A stretch of 64,000 bases of DNA from CAVTBT01 sp963733065 (GCA_963733065.1 CAVTBT010000001.1:310001-374000), one strand, 5' to 3'; counted from the stretch's first letter, positions 36,398 to 45,900 are shown. Numbers and translations are program-made. Notes: generated from the letters alone by a model not told the origin.

Positions 36398-37018
36398 GTG
36401 GCGGATCGCTTGACGGTCGGGGTCGCGGCCCGGCTGAGCCGGTACCTCCAGGTGCTGACGCAGGCCAAGAAAATGGGCAAGGACCGGATCTCGTCACAGG
36501 AGATCTCGGACTACACGAACATCAATGCGACGCAGATCCGCCGCGACCTCTCCGGCTTCGGCAAGTTCGGCAAGCGCGGCGTCGGCTACAACATCGACTC
36601 GCTGCTCGGGGAGATTCGCAAGATCCTGCGGACGCAGGGGCAGCACAACATCGCGCTCGTCGGCGCCGGACGGCTCGGGCAGGCCATCGCCAGCTCGCCG
36701 ATCTTCGCCGAGCACGGGATCAACATCGCCGCGGTGTACGACAGCGATCCCGACAAGGCCGGACGCAGCGTCGGCTCCGTCGCCGTCAGTCCGTACGAGG
36801 ACCTCGCCCCCGGCATCCGCGAGCACAACATCATCGTGGGTGTGCTCGCCGTGCCCGCGGAGAGCGCCCAGCAGGCGGCCAACGACCTCGTCGGTGCGGG
36901 CGTGAAGATCATCTTCAACTACTCCGAGGCGCTGCTCGACGTCCCCGGCGACGTGCAGGTGCACACGTCGAACCCGGCCGTCGACCTCCTCTACGCGCTC
37001 TATTTCCATCTGACGTAG
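36398..37018 (+). CDS. rex: Redox-sensing transcriptional repressor Rex
   Basis: Dimeric repressor that senses the NADH/NAD+ ratio and controls respiratory and fermentative genes. 206 residues. The N-terminal winged helix has RLSRYLQVLTQAKKMG and ISDYTNINATQIRRDLSGFGKFGKRGVGYN, and the Rossmann domain has LVGAGRLGQAI and the later NYSEALLDVP. GTG start with GAGAGGGAG as ribosome binding site. No clear Rex operator of the TTGTGA-N6-TCACAA form is seen in its upstream region. Confidence 0.96.
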   Translation: MADRLTVGVAARLSRYLQVLTQAKKMGKDRISSQEISDYTNINATQIRRDLSGFGKFGKRGVGYNIDSLLGEIRKILRTQGQHNIALVGAGRLGQAIASSPIFAEHGINIAAVYDSDPDKAGRSVGSVAVSPYEDLAPGIREHNIIVGVLAVPAESAQQAANDLVGAGVKIIFNYSEALLDVPGDVQVHTSNPAVDLLYALYFHLT

Positions 37019-37025
37019 GCGCGTA

Positions 37026-37062
37026 GGCGCTTCTCGCTGACGCGAGAAGCGCCCAGAAGACT
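37026..37062 (-). terminator. Tagged intergenic hairpin, inverted copy
   Basis: A 12-bp perfect stem (37026-37037 with 37042-37053) around TGAC directly after rex. Read on the minus strand it begins with the tag AGTCTTCTGGGCGC. It can act as the rex terminator. Its tag is also complementary to that of the next copy, giving a large cruciform. Confidence 0.6.
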
Positions 37063-37102
37063 CCAGGTCCGACGGAGAAGCGCGCAGAAACCCTTGGCGA
37101 AG

Positions 37103-37141
37103 AGTTTTCTGGGCGCGTTCTCGCGAAAGCGAGAATGCGCC
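37103..37141 (+). repeat. Tagged intergenic hairpin upstream of the glycosyltransferase gene
   Basis: Tag AGTTTTCTGGGCGC followed by a 13-bp stem (37112-37124 with 37129-37141, one G-T pair) closed by a GAAA tetraloop. The stem ends one base before the GTG start at 37143 and leaves no free ribosome binding site, so it could also restrain translation. Confidence 0.6.
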
Positions 37142-37142
37142 G

Positions 37143-38384
37143 GTGCGGATCCTGATCTGGCACGGGTACCTCCTGGGTGGCACCGGCTCGAACGTCTACA
37201 CGCGCATGCTCGCGCGCGAGTGGAGCCGCGCCGGGCACGACGTCACGGTGTTCAGCCAGGAAGCGCAGCCCGACCTGTACGACCTGGGCGGCTCCGAGAC
37301 CGTCCGGCCCGACGTCGGCAGGCTCCTGCCCGTGTTCGTGCTCGACCGCTATGCGGGGTACGACGTCAAGCTCCTGCAGGACTGCACGCGCGCGGAGCTC
37401 GACGCCTGGGTCGAGGCGAACGCAGCCGCCGTCCGCGAGCGGCTGCCGGCGGACCTGTTGGTCGTCAACCACGCCCTGCTCGGCGGTGCGGTCGGCGCGG
37501 CGAGCGGCACCCGGTACGTCGTCAAGGTGCACGGGTCGGAGCTCGAGTACTCGATGCGGGGCCGGCCGGAGCTCGAGGCGTGGGGGCGAGAGGTGCTCAG
37601 CCGGGCCGCGGCCACGCTCGTGGGCTCCGGTCACATCCGCGAGGTGCTCGAGGAGGTCTGCGGACACGTGCACGACGTGCACGAGGTGCCACCCGGGGTC
37701 GACGTCGACGCCTGGCGGCCGCGGCCCCGTACAGAGGCGCTCGCCGACCTCGTCGAGGAGTCTCGCCGGGATCCCCCGAATCCGGGAAACGCCGACGAGC
37801 GCCTACCCGACGAGGGCAATGCCGAACGTCTCGGCGCGTTCCTCTCGAGCGAGGGGCCGACCGTGGTCTACTTCGGGAAGCTCCTCTACAACAAGGGCGT
37901 CCACGTGCTGCTCGAGGCGCTGCGGGAGGTCGACGCCCGCGCCGTGCTCGTGGGCTTCGGCGATTACCGGGACGAGCTCGAGCGTCTGGCCGACCCGCAG
38001 CGGACGCTCTTCACGGGCCCACTCGAGCACCGCCACCTCACCCGGCTGCTGCCGCTCGCGGACGCGACAGTCGTGCCGTCGATCTTCCCGGAGGCGTTCG
38101 GCATGGTCGCCGCCGAGGCCGCCGCGGCGGGCTCGCCGCCCATCGTCGCGCACCACTCCGGCCTCGCCGAGGTCGCCGCTGGGCTCGAGGCGGAGTACCC
38201 GGCGCCGCTGCGCGGGCTGGCGAGTTTCCGGACAGGGGACGCCGCCGACCTGGCCGCGAAGCTCCGACGGCTGCTGTCGCTCGATCCGTCGGAGCGAGCG
38301 GAGCTCTCGGCGGCCGCGCGGCGGGCGGTCGAACGGCGTTGGAGCTGGGCCGGTATCGCCGCGCGCATCCTGGAGGAAGCTTGA
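37143..38384 (+). CDS. Glycosyltransferase family 4 protein
   Basis: 413-residue GT-B glycosyltransferase. The N-terminal Rossmann domain opens with GYLLGGTGSNVYTRMLAREWSRAGHDVTVF, only part of which is the nucleotide-sugar-independent acceptor loop. The C-terminal domain has VVYFGKLLYNKGVHVLLEAL and the donor-binding E-x7-E motif in FPEAFGMVAAEAAAAG. The layout resembles glycogen-synthase-like and lipid-glycosylating GT4 enzymes; donor and acceptor are unknown. The insert at about residues 200-230 (RDPPNPGNADE) is unusual. It stands alone between rex and a GCS2 ligase. Confidence 0.88.
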   Translation: MRILIWHGYLLGGTGSNVYTRMLAREWSRAGHDVTVFSQEAQPDLYDLGGSETVRPDVGRLLPVFVLDRYAGYDVKLLQDCTRAELDAWVEANAAAVRERLPADLLVVNHALLGGAVGAASGTRYVVKVHGSELEYSMRGRPELEAWGREVLSRAAATLVGSGHIREVLEEVCGHVHDVHEVPPGVDVDAWRPRPRTEALADLVEESRRDPPNPGNADERLPDEGNAERLGAFLSSEGPTVVYFGKLLYNKGVHVLLEALREVDARAVLVGFGDYRDELERLADPQRTLFTGPLEHRHLTRLLPLADATVVPSIFPEAFGMVAAEAAAAGSPPIVAHHSGLAEVAAGLEAEYPAPLRGLASFRTGDAADLAAKLRRLLSLDPSERAELSAAARRAVERRWSWAGIAARILEEA

Positions 38385-38424
38385 GCGCCGCACGAGGCGG
38401 CGCGGTCTGACGCGGCCGCGACGC

Positions 38425-38430
38425 TAGCCT
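38425..38430 (+). promoter_or_regulatory. -10 element of the GCS2 ligase gene
   Basis: TAGCCT, 8 bases before ATG 38439. Confidence 0.4.
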
Positions 38431-38438
38431 TCTCGGCC

Positions 38439-39596
38439 ATGGGCGACGAGCAGCGCCTCCCGGCCGACGAGATGATCGCGCGTGCACGCGACGCTTTCGA
38501 CGACGGCACGGACTTCACGATCGCCGTGGAGGAGGAGTTCGCGTTGCTCGACCCGGACACGCTCGACCTCGTCAACCGCTTCGAGGAGGTGCAGGCCGCC
38601 GCGCAGGGAGCGGCGCTCGCCGAGCACCTCGTCGGCGAGCTGATCGCCTCGGAGGTGGAGGTCAAGACCGGCCGCTGCGACAGCTTCGCCGCGATCCCCG
38701 GCGTGATGGCAGAGCGCCGTGCGCAGCTGCAGGCGCTCGTCGAGCCGATGGGCATCGCGCTCGGCGCAACCGGGACGCATCCCTGGGCCGACTGGAAGGA
38801 GCAGCGGATCATCGACACGCCGCACTACCGGCGAAACGACGAGCTGCTCCGGTACGTCGTCTGGCGGAACAACACCTTCGGGCTCCACGTCCACATCGGA
38901 ATTCGCGGCGCGGACCGCGCGATCGCAGTCACGAACGGCCTGCGCGGCCTCTTGCCCGAGCTGCTCGCGCTCTCCGCGAGCTCGCCGTTCGTCGAGGCCG
39001 TCGACAGCGGCCTGCACACGGCGCGCACCCAGATCTTCACGCGCTTCTTCCCGCGCTGCGGCGTGCCGGACGCGTTCGCCGGCTGGGCGGACTACGAGCA
39101 GTACGTTCGCTTCCTCTACGAGACCGGCTCCGTCACGGAGCACACGCAGCTCTGGTGGAGCGTCCGTCCGCACCTTGCGTTCCCGACCGTCGAGATCAGG
39201 ATCTGCGACGCCCAGCCCGAGCTGAGCGACGCCCAGGGGCTCGCGGCGGTCGCCGCCTCGCTCGCCGTGCGCATTGCGCGCGCGCACGACGAGGGCGAGC
39301 CGCTGCCGGACCTGCCCCACCGCCTCATCGAGGAGAACGTCTGGCGCGCCATTCGCTGGGGCCTCTCCGGGGAGCTCATCGACTTCGACCGCGGCGAGTC
39401 CGTGTCGGCGCGCGCGCGGCTCGAGGGGCTGCTCGACTGGGTGCGTCCGGTGGCCGAGGAGATCGGCGCCGCACCGTACCTCGCCATCCCCGAGCGGAAC
39501 GCCGCCGAGCGGCAGATCGCACGCTTCGCGGAAGGGGCGACGCTCGAGCAGATCTACGCCGAGCAGGTGCAAGCGGGCCAGCTGATCGGTGGCTGA
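38439..39596 (+). CDS. Carboxylate-amine ligase, GCS2/YbdK family
   Basis: 385 residues of the glutamate-cysteine ligase family 2 fold: FTIAVEEEFALLDPDTLDLV near the start, ATGTHPWADWKEQRI, the FGLHVHIGIRGADRAI metal and ATP site, and HLAFPTVEIRICDAQP. Such YbdK-like enzymes ligate glutamate to an amine, and some have weak glutamate-cysteine ligase activity; EgtA and PPEG-type relatives exist in actinobacteria. The true acceptor is not known. The next two genes overlap in a small operon. Confidence 0.92.
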   Translation: MGDEQRLPADEMIARARDAFDDGTDFTIAVEEEFALLDPDTLDLVNRFEEVQAAAQGAALAEHLVGELIASEVEVKTGRCDSFAAIPGVMAERRAQLQALVEPMGIALGATGTHPWADWKEQRIIDTPHYRRNDELLRYVVWRNNTFGLHVHIGIRGADRAIAVTNGLRGLLPELLALSASSPFVEAVDSGLHTARTQIFTRFFPRCGVPDAFAGWADYEQYVRFLYETGSVTEHTQLWWSVRPHLAFPTVEIRICDAQPELSDAQGLAAVAASLAVRIARAHDEGEPLPDLPHRLIEENVWRAIRWGLSGELIDFDRGESVSARARLEGLLDWVRPVAEEIGAAPYLAIPERNAAERQIARFAEGATLEQIYAEQVQAGQLIGG

Positions 39597-39924
39597 GGGC
39601 GAGCCGACCGAGCCGAGCGAGGCCGAGCTGCTCGAGGCGCTGGACCGGCTGAGCGTCGGCGACCTGCTGGCGCAGACGCTCGTCTCGACGGTGTCCCTGG
39701 CGTTCGCGAAGCTCGACCCCGCTCGACGAGACCTCGAACAGGCGCGGCTCGCGATCGAGGCGCTGCGGGCTCTCCTCCCGGTCCTCGCAGGGTCGGCCGA
39801 CGAGGCGCTGCTTCGCGATCTCGAGGGGGCGAGAGCGAGCCTCCAGCTCGCCTACGCCAGGGCGGTCGACGAGTCCCGGGCGGCCGAGACGGGTGAGCCG
39901 GGAGGCGACGAGGCATCCGCCTGA
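39589..39924 (+). CDS. DUF1844-like small helical protein
   Basis: 111 residues. The core VSLAFAKLDPARRDLEQARLAIEALRALLPVLAG and a later LQLAYARAV follow the DUF1844 pattern (a helix with DLEQA...I..L and a second helix ending LR.AY). No enzyme motif, no signal peptide; acidic tails at both ends. It overlaps the ligase gene by 8 bases and the ankyrin gene by 1 base, so it sits in the middle of a three-gene operon. Function unknown. Confidence 0.72.
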   Translation: MAEGEPTEPSEAELLEALDRLSVGDLLAQTLVSTVSLAFAKLDPARRDLEQARLAIEALRALLPVLAGSADEALLRDLEGARASLQLAYARAVDESRAAETGEPGGDEASA

Positions 39925-40607
39925 TGTCTTGGGCGGCCGCCGTCGCGGCGATCCTCGTCGCCCTGCCGGGATGTGCCGGCGAGGACGGCGAGCCCGAGGG
40001 CTCTCCGGCGCTCGATCGCGAGCTCATCGCGGCCGCCGGCCGCGGCGATGCGGCCGAGGTGCGGCGCCTCCTCGACGAGGGAGCGAGCGTCGCGGCTGTC
40101 GGCGAAGGCGGTGCGACGGCGCTCGTCGCCGCCGCGTACGGCGACCACGTGGAGGTGGCACGGCTGCTGATCGAGGAAGGCGCCGACGTCAACGCCAAGG
40201 ACGCGACCGAGCAGAGCGGGTACCTGATCCCGACCGCCGACGGCTCACTCGAGCTTCTGGAGCTGATGCTTGCGCACGGCGGGGACGTTCGCAGCCTCGA
40301 CAGTTACCGCGGGACCGGGCTCATCCGCGCGGCGGACCGCGGTCACGTGGAGATCGTGCGGCGGTTGCTCGAGACCGAGATCGAGGTCGATCACGTGAAC
40401 CGGCTCGGGTGGACAGCGCTCCTGGAGGCGATCATCCTCGGCGACGGCGGCGCGAGGCACATGCAGATCGTGCGGCTGCTCGTCGATGCAGGTGCGAACG
40501 TGAACCTCGCCGACGGCAACGGCGTGACGCCGCTGGAGCATGCCCGGCGCCAGGGCTTCGAGGAGATCGAGTCGATCCTGGAAGCCGCCGGAGGGAGGGC
40601 GTCCTAG
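39924..40607 (+). CDS. Ankyrin-repeat lipoprotein
   Basis: 227 residues. A short signal peptide ends in the lipobox LPGC (Cys near residue 17), so the protein is probably anchored outside the membrane. About five ankyrin repeats follow (for example ALVAAAYGDHVEVARLLIEEGADVNAKD and LIRAADRGHVEIVRRLLE), the third degenerate. Ankyrin repeats mediate protein contacts; secreted bacterial ones sometimes protect against periplasmic enzymes or oxidants. Partner unknown. ATG overlaps the preceding stop. Confidence 0.88.
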   Translation: MSWAAAVAAILVALPGCAGEDGEPEGSPALDRELIAAAGRGDAAEVRRLLDEGASVAAVGEGGATALVAAAYGDHVEVARLLIEEGADVNAKDATEQSGYLIPTADGSLELLELMLAHGGDVRSLDSYRGTGLIRAADRGHVEIVRRLLETEIEVDHVNRLGWTALLEAIILGDGGARHMQIVRLLVDAGANVNLADGNGVTPLEHARRQGFEEIESILEAAGGRAS

Positions 40608-40609
40608 CC

Positions 40610-40675
40610 GCGCCGAGGCCGAACGACAGCGGGGCTTTGTGATACAAAACCCGGCGCGCCGAGCAGCCTCGGCGC
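40610..40675. terminator. Nested inverted repeats between the ankyrin gene and hppA
   Basis: Outer arms GCGCCGAGGC (40610-40619) and GCCTCGGCGC (40666-40675) are exact inverted repeats. Inside lies a second dyad, TTTGT-GAT-ACAAA (40636-40648). TTTGTGA recurs at 40679-40685. The structure could end the upstream operon and shape the hppA promoter. Confidence 0.5.
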
Positions 40676-40706
40676 TCTCTTTGTGACAGGCTGAACCGGA
40701 GGACGG

Positions 40707-42749
40707 ATGGACTTCTTCAACGATCACGCGGTGGCATTCGCGCTCGTGTGCGCGCTCGTGGCCATTGCCTGGGGCCTCTACCTGACCTGGTGGCTGCTGC
40801 GGCAGCCGGCCGGCAACGAGCGGATGCAGGAGATCGCGCGCGCCATACAGGAGGGCGCCGCCGCGTACCTGAAGAAGCAGTACACGGCCATCGCATTGGT
40901 CGCCGCGGTGCCGTTCCTCGTGATCGGCTTCTACCCCGATCTCGGCTGGGGCACGGCGATCGGCTTCCTGGTCGGCGCCCTGCTCTCGGCGGCAGCCGGC
41001 TTCATCGGCATGAACGTCGCCGTCCGCTCCAACGTCCGCACGGCGGAGGCCGCACGCGAAGGCCTCAAGCCCGCGCTCAACGTCGCCTTCCGCGCCGGCA
41101 CCGTCACCGGCCTGCTCGTCGTCGGCCTGGGCCTGCTCGGTGTCGCCGGGTACTACTGGGTGCTGACGGACTGGTTCGACAACAGTGCCCAGTCGGCCGT
41201 CGACGACCTCGTAGGGCTCGCGTTCGGAGGCTCGTTGATCTCGGTCTTCGCGCGTCTCGGCGGCGGCATCTACACGAAGGCCGCCGACGTCGGCGCCGAC
41301 CTCGTCGGGAAGATCGAGGCGGGCATCCCCGAGGACGACCCGCGCAACCCGGCCGTGATCGCCGACAACGTCGGAGACAACGTCGGCGACTGCGCCGGCA
41401 TGGCCGCCGACCTCTTCGAGACGTACGCCGTCACGGCCGTCGCAGTGATGCTGCTCGGCATCGCCTTCCCGACGAGCAACCTCGTCGTCTTCCCGCTGGC
41501 CATCGGCGGCATCTCGATCATCGCCTCGGTCATCGGCACGTTCTTCGCCCGGGTCGGCCGCGGGCCGAACGCGATCATCAACGCCCTCTACAAGAGCGTG
41601 ATCGTCGCGACGGTGCTGTCGGCGCTCGGCTTCATCCCCGTGACGATGGCCTTCGACGAGGGCCGGTTCTCGTTCTGGGAGCTCTACGGCGCCGCGCTCG
41701 TCGGGCTCGCGGTCACGTTCCTGCTGGTCGCGATCACCGAGTTCTACACCGGCACCCGCTGGCGGCCGGTGCAGTCGATCTCGGAGGCGTCGCAGACCGG
41801 CCACGCGACGAACATCATCGCCGGACTGGCCATCGGCATGCGCGCGACCGCCGCACCGGTCATCGTCATCGCGGCCGGCATCATCGCCGCCTACGAGATC
41901 ACCGGCGACCTCTACGGGATCGGCGTCGCGGTCATGGCGCAGCTCTCGATGACGGGCCTCATCGTCGCGCTCGACGCGTACGGGCCGGTCACCGACAACG
42001 CCGGCGGCATCGCCGAGATGGCCGACCTGCCGGAGTCCGTCCGCGGCATCACCGACCCGCTCGACGCGGTCGGCAACACGACCAAGGCCGTCACGAAGGG
42101 CTACGCCATCGGCTCGGCCGGTCTCGCCGCGCTCGTGCTCTTCGACGAGTACACGCGCGGTCTGGCCGAGGAAGGCCTCGAGGAGGCGTTCGCGCTCTCC
42201 GACCCGTGGGTCATCGCCGGTCTCTTCATCGGCGGCATGATGCCGTTCCTCTTCGCCTCCCTGGCGATGACGGCCGTCGGCCGCGTCGGCGGCGAGGTCG
42301 TGACCGAGGTGCGCCGGCAGTTCCGCGAGGACCCGGGGATCATGGAGGGCACGTCGCGGCCGGACTACTCGAACGCCATCGGCATCGTCACGGCCTCGGC
42401 GATCCGCAGCATGCTGGTGCCCGCACTCATCCCGATTGCCATCCCGATCGCCGTCGGCATCATCCGGCCGGAGATGCTCGGCGGCCTGCTGATCGGCACG
42501 ATCGTGACCGGCCTGTTCCTGGCGATCGCGATGACCTCGGGCGGCGGTGCGTGGGACAACGCGAAGAAGCTGATCGAGGACGGTGCGTTCGGCGGCAAGG
42601 GCTCGGAGGCGCACGCGGCGGCCGTCACGGGCGACACCGTCGGCGACCCCTACAAGGACACCGCGGGCCCCGCGATCAACCCGATGATCAAGATCGCGAA
42701 CATCGTTGCGATCCTCATGATCCCGCTGATCGTCTCCATCCACGGGTGA
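40707..42749 (+). CDS. hppA: K+-independent membrane-bound proton-pumping pyrophosphatase
   Basis: Hydrolyses pyrophosphate and pumps protons across the membrane. 680 residues, about 16 membrane helices. The substrate-binding loops are intact: ADVGADLVGKIEAGIPEDDPRNPAVIADNVGDNVGD in full family form, and DNAGGIAEM. GNTTKAVTKG carries Lys where K+-dependent enzymes have Ala, which assigns it to the K+-independent class. GGAWDNAKKLIEDG closes the active site. ATG preceded by CCGGAGGA as ribosome binding site. Confidence 0.97.
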   Translation: MDFFNDHAVAFALVCALVAIAWGLYLTWWLLRQPAGNERMQEIARAIQEGAAAYLKKQYTAIALVAAVPFLVIGFYPDLGWGTAIGFLVGALLSAAAGFIGMNVAVRSNVRTAEAAREGLKPALNVAFRAGTVTGLLVVGLGLLGVAGYYWVLTDWFDNSAQSAVDDLVGLAFGGSLISVFARLGGGIYTKAADVGADLVGKIEAGIPEDDPRNPAVIADNVGDNVGDCAGMAADLFETYAVTAVAVMLLGIAFPTSNLVVFPLAIGGISIIASVIGTFFARVGRGPNAIINALYKSVIVATVLSALGFIPVTMAFDEGRFSFWELYGAALVGLAVTFLLVAITEFYTGTRWRPVQSISEASQTGHATNIIAGLAIGMRATAAPVIVIAAGIIAAYEITGDLYGIGVAVMAQLSMTGLIVALDAYGPVTDNAGGIAEMADLPESVRGITDPLDAVGNTTKAVTKGYAIGSAGLAALVLFDEYTRGLAEEGLEEAFALSDPWVIAGLFIGGMMPFLFASLAMTAVGRVGGEVVTEVRRQFREDPGIMEGTSRPDYSNAIGIVTASAIRSMLVPALIPIAIPIAVGIIRPEMLGGLLIGTIVTGLFLAIAMTSGGGAWDNAKKLIEDGAFGGKGSEAHAAAVTGDTVGDPYKDTAGPAINPMIKIANIVAILMIPLIVSIHG

Positions 42750-42754
42750 CTCTG

Positions 42755-42803
42755 ATTTAGTGCTGTAAAACTCGGGTTCTGCAGGAGTTTCTTGCCTAAA
42801 TCC
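42755..42803. terminator. Nested hairpin after hppA
   Basis: GATTTAG (42755-42761) pairs with CTAAATC (42797-42803), and inside it AAACTC with GAGTTT (42786-42791). It is AT-rich and starts 6 bases after the hppA stop. No T-tract. Confidence 0.45.
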
Positions 42804-42849
42804 GACTTGTAACCCGGGTCGCTTGTGGGTAGGTTCCTCTCGCTCAGTC

Positions 42850-42870
42850 GGCCGCCCAGCCGGGGCGGCC
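42850..42870 (+). promoter_or_regulatory. Hairpin in the leader of the M4 protease gene
   Basis: GGCCGCCC and GGGCGGCC form an 8-bp stem with a 5-base loop, 24 bases before the GTG start and just upstream of a strong purine-rich ribosome binding site (GGGAGAGGGAGG). Possible attenuator or message-stabilising stem. Confidence 0.35.
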
Positions 42871-42894
42871 AACGAATCAGGGAGAGGGAGGAAC

Positions 42895-45827
42895 GTGAGC
42901 AAGCGACCACGTTGGGTTCGCCTCGGCGTGCTCCTCGCCATGCTCTCGCTGGCCACCGTCCTAAGCGGTGCCGCGAGCGGCGGAGCAGCCAAGACGAGCG
43001 GGAGGGGAATCGACCAGGGGCTGCTCCGGCAGCTCATCGCTTCTGCCGAGGGCTCGGTACAGGTCAGCAGGGAAGACGCGACCTCGAGGGTCGCCTTCCT
43101 GCGGGCGGGCCAGAACGGCGACCTGCTCGACGACGACCTGTCGGCGTCGAGCAAGGCGACGCGTTTCGTCGACCGGTACGGCGCGCTGTTCGGCGCCACC
43201 GGCGAGAGCTCGTTGCGGAAGGCCTCGTCGGTGACCGATGCCGTCGGCGCCACGCACGTCCGCTACGAGCAGTTCTACAAGGGCGTTCCGGTCTGGGGTG
43301 GCGAGCTCATCGCCCACCTGGACGGCAGCGGCGCCCTGACGGCGGTGAACGGCACCGCGGTGCCGAACCTCGCCGTCAACGTCAACCCGCGGCTGAGCGC
43401 GGCACGGGCGGTCAGCCGGGCCATCGCCGAGGTCGTCCGGGATGCACCGACCGATGCACAGACGGGCGATCCGATGCGCCTCTCGCCGATGCAGCTGCGG
43501 GGGAAGGCGACGCTCTACGTGTACCGCCTGGGTCTCGTCAGGAACGCGCGCGGCTCCAGCCAGCTCGTCTACGAGGTCGAGGTCACGGACGGTGCCCGCG
43601 TGCGGGACGTCGTCTTCGTGCACGCCCACAGCGGGAAGATCGTCAACCGCTACTCGACGGTCCACGACGCGCTGCACCGCGTGCTGTTCGAGGCCGCCGG
43701 CAATCCGGTCGTCTTCACCAAGGTCTGGGAAGAGGGCGACGCGTTCCCCGGCACGCTGAACACCGAGCAGCAGAACCTCGTCTCGTTCAGCGGCGATTCG
43801 TACGCGTTCTTCTTCAACGCGTTCAACCGCGACTCGTACGACGGCGCCGGCGCGTTCATGCAGACGGTCAACAACGACCCGCGCATCAGCTGCCCGAACG
43901 CCAACTGGAACGGCGTCACCACGAACTACTGCAACGGCGTCACGTCCGACGACGTCGTCGCGCACGAGTGGGGCCACGCCTACACGCAGTTCACGCACGA
44001 TCTGATCTACCAGTGGCAGCCGGGCGCCCTGAACGAGTCCTACTCGGACATCTGGGGCGAGACGATCGACATGATCAACGGCGAGGGCACCGACGCTCCG
44101 GCTCCGGTCCGGACGGTCGGCGCCTGCTCGACGCGCACCGTCCCGGTGCCGATCCTGATCATCAACTCGCCGACTCCGGGCGAGTGCGCCGCCGGTGCGG
44201 CCGCCTTCGGCGCGCCGCTGACGGTCGCCGGGACGACCGGTGACCTCGTGCTCGCGAACGACGGTGCGGGCGCGTCGACCAGCGACGCCTGCGAGGCCCT
44301 GCCGGCCGGCTCCATGACCGGCAAGGTCGGGCTCGCCGACCGCGGGACCTGCGCGTTCACGATCAAGGTCAAGAACATGCAGGTCGCAGGCGCGATCGGC
44401 GGCGTGATCGCGAACAACGGCGGCGGCGGCGTGTTCGGCATGGCCGGCGCCGACCCGACGATCACGATCCCGTCGCTGGGCATCTCCAATGCCGCACGGC
44501 GATCTGCTGAAGGGCTACCTGGCGAGCGGCACGTCGAACGTGACGCTGAAGGTCAAGGGCAGCCTGCAGGCGCCGGAGAACTCGCTCCGGTGGTTGATGG
44601 CCGAGGACTCGTTCGGCTTCAACCCGACGGCCGGCGCCGGCAACCACGCGATCCGCGACATGTGGTCGCCGACGTGCCTGTCCGACCCCGGCAAGGTCAG
44701 CGACGCCGAGTACCACTGCGACGTCAGCGACGCCGGCGGCGTCCACACCAACTCGGGCGTCCCGAACCACGGGTACGCACTGCTCGTGGACGGCGGCACG
44801 TTCAACGGCCAGACGGTGGGTGCGATCGGCCTGACGAAGGCCGCCCACGTCTACTGGCGGGCGCAGTCGGTCTACCAGACGAAGACGACCGACTTCGCCG
44901 ACCACGCCGATGCGCTGCTCGCGTCCTGCAACGACCTGATCGGCGACCCGCTGACGAACCTCAGCACCGACGGGCCGGGCGGGACGTTCTCGGGGACGAT
45001 CAACGCCACCGACTGCTCACAGATCACGAAGATGATCGCGGCAGTCGAGCTGCGTCGCGACCCGACGGCGCAGTGCAACTTCACGCCGCTGCTCAAGGGC
45101 AACCCGCCGAAGGCGTGCGGCGACGGCAAGGAGAAGACCGTCTACAAGGAGAACTTCGCAGGGCAGCCAGGCGCTGCGCGACTGGACGCTCTCGAACACG
45201 GCGGTGTTCGCCGCTCAGGGCGCCCAGATCGTGGACTGGGCTCTCAGCAAGAGCCTGCCCGGTGGCCGTAACGGCCAGGGCGTGTTCGCGGCGGATCTCG
45301 ACGGACAGTGCGACGGCAGCGCGAACGACAAGTCCGGCGTGATGACCATGACGAGCCCCGCGATCGCGATCAGCGGCGGCGCCAAGGTGACCGGCTACCG
45401 GCTCACCTTCCAGCACTACGTCGCCACCGAGTTCGCGTTCGACGGCGGCAACTTGAAGATCAGCGTCAACGGTGGGCCGTTCACGGTCGTGCCGGCCACG
45501 GCGTTCATCTTCAACGCCTACAACACGACGCTCGCGACCGCGGCCCAGGGCAACACCAACCCGCTGCAAGGCCAGCCCGGCTTCAGCGGCACGGACGGGG
45601 GCCAGGTACACGGCACGTGGGGCGAGTCGCAGATCGATCTCGGCGCGCTCGGGATCAAGCAGGGCGACAGCGTCAAGATCTCGTTCGAGTTCGGCATGGA
45701 CGGGTGTGGCGCCATCGACGGCTGGTACGTCGACGACCTGACGATCAGTGCCTGCGAGAACGGCGGCGGTGGCGGTGCGGGTAGCCGCGGCGTCAACGCC
45801 GTGCGCGAGCGGGCTAACCGGTCGTAG
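42895..45827 (+). CDS. Secreted M4 (thermolysin-like) metalloprotease with PA insert, two apparent frameshifts
   Basis: Signal peptide near residues 8-28, then an FTP-type propeptide (HVRYEQFYKGVPVWGGEL). The zinc site has HEWGH and the third-ligand motif NESYSDIWGE. A PA domain is inserted after it (GKVGLADRGTCAFTIKVKNMQ). Near 44495 one extra base shifts the frame; the chain continues with MAEDSFGF and the catalytic His motif GGVHTNSGVPNHGYAL. Near 45160-45173 a second extra base shifts it again, into a C-terminal beta-sandwich (DSVKISFEFGMDGCGAIDGWYVDD in form) that is MAM/immune-inhibitor-A-like. Correcting both gives about 976 residues. Uncorrected, the first frame ends at 45342. Confidence 0.88.
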
Positions 45828-45847
45828 AGCGAAGTCGCCTGGAGTCG

Positions 45848-45877
45848 AGGAGGGGGCGCCGCGAGGCGCCCCCTCCT
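45848..45877 (+). terminator. Rho-independent terminator of the M4 protease gene
   Basis: A perfect 13-bp stem, AGGAGGGGGCGCC with GGCGCCCCCTCCT, GCGA loop, followed by TGTTTAT. The clearest intrinsic terminator in the window. Confidence 0.8.
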
Positions 45878-45900
45878 GTTTATCGCCGGAAACGCCCGGC

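Noticed and set aside
40636..40648. Rex operator before hppA
   Set aside because: TTTGTGATACAAA resembles half of a Rex site but lacks the TTGTGA-N6-TCACAA spacing; kept only as a dyad.
40245..43253. A 1002-residue minus-strand frame spanning hppA and neighbours
   Set aside because: Antisense of hppA and of the start of the M4 protease gene; acidic/His-rich repeats come from the membrane-protein codons on the other strand.
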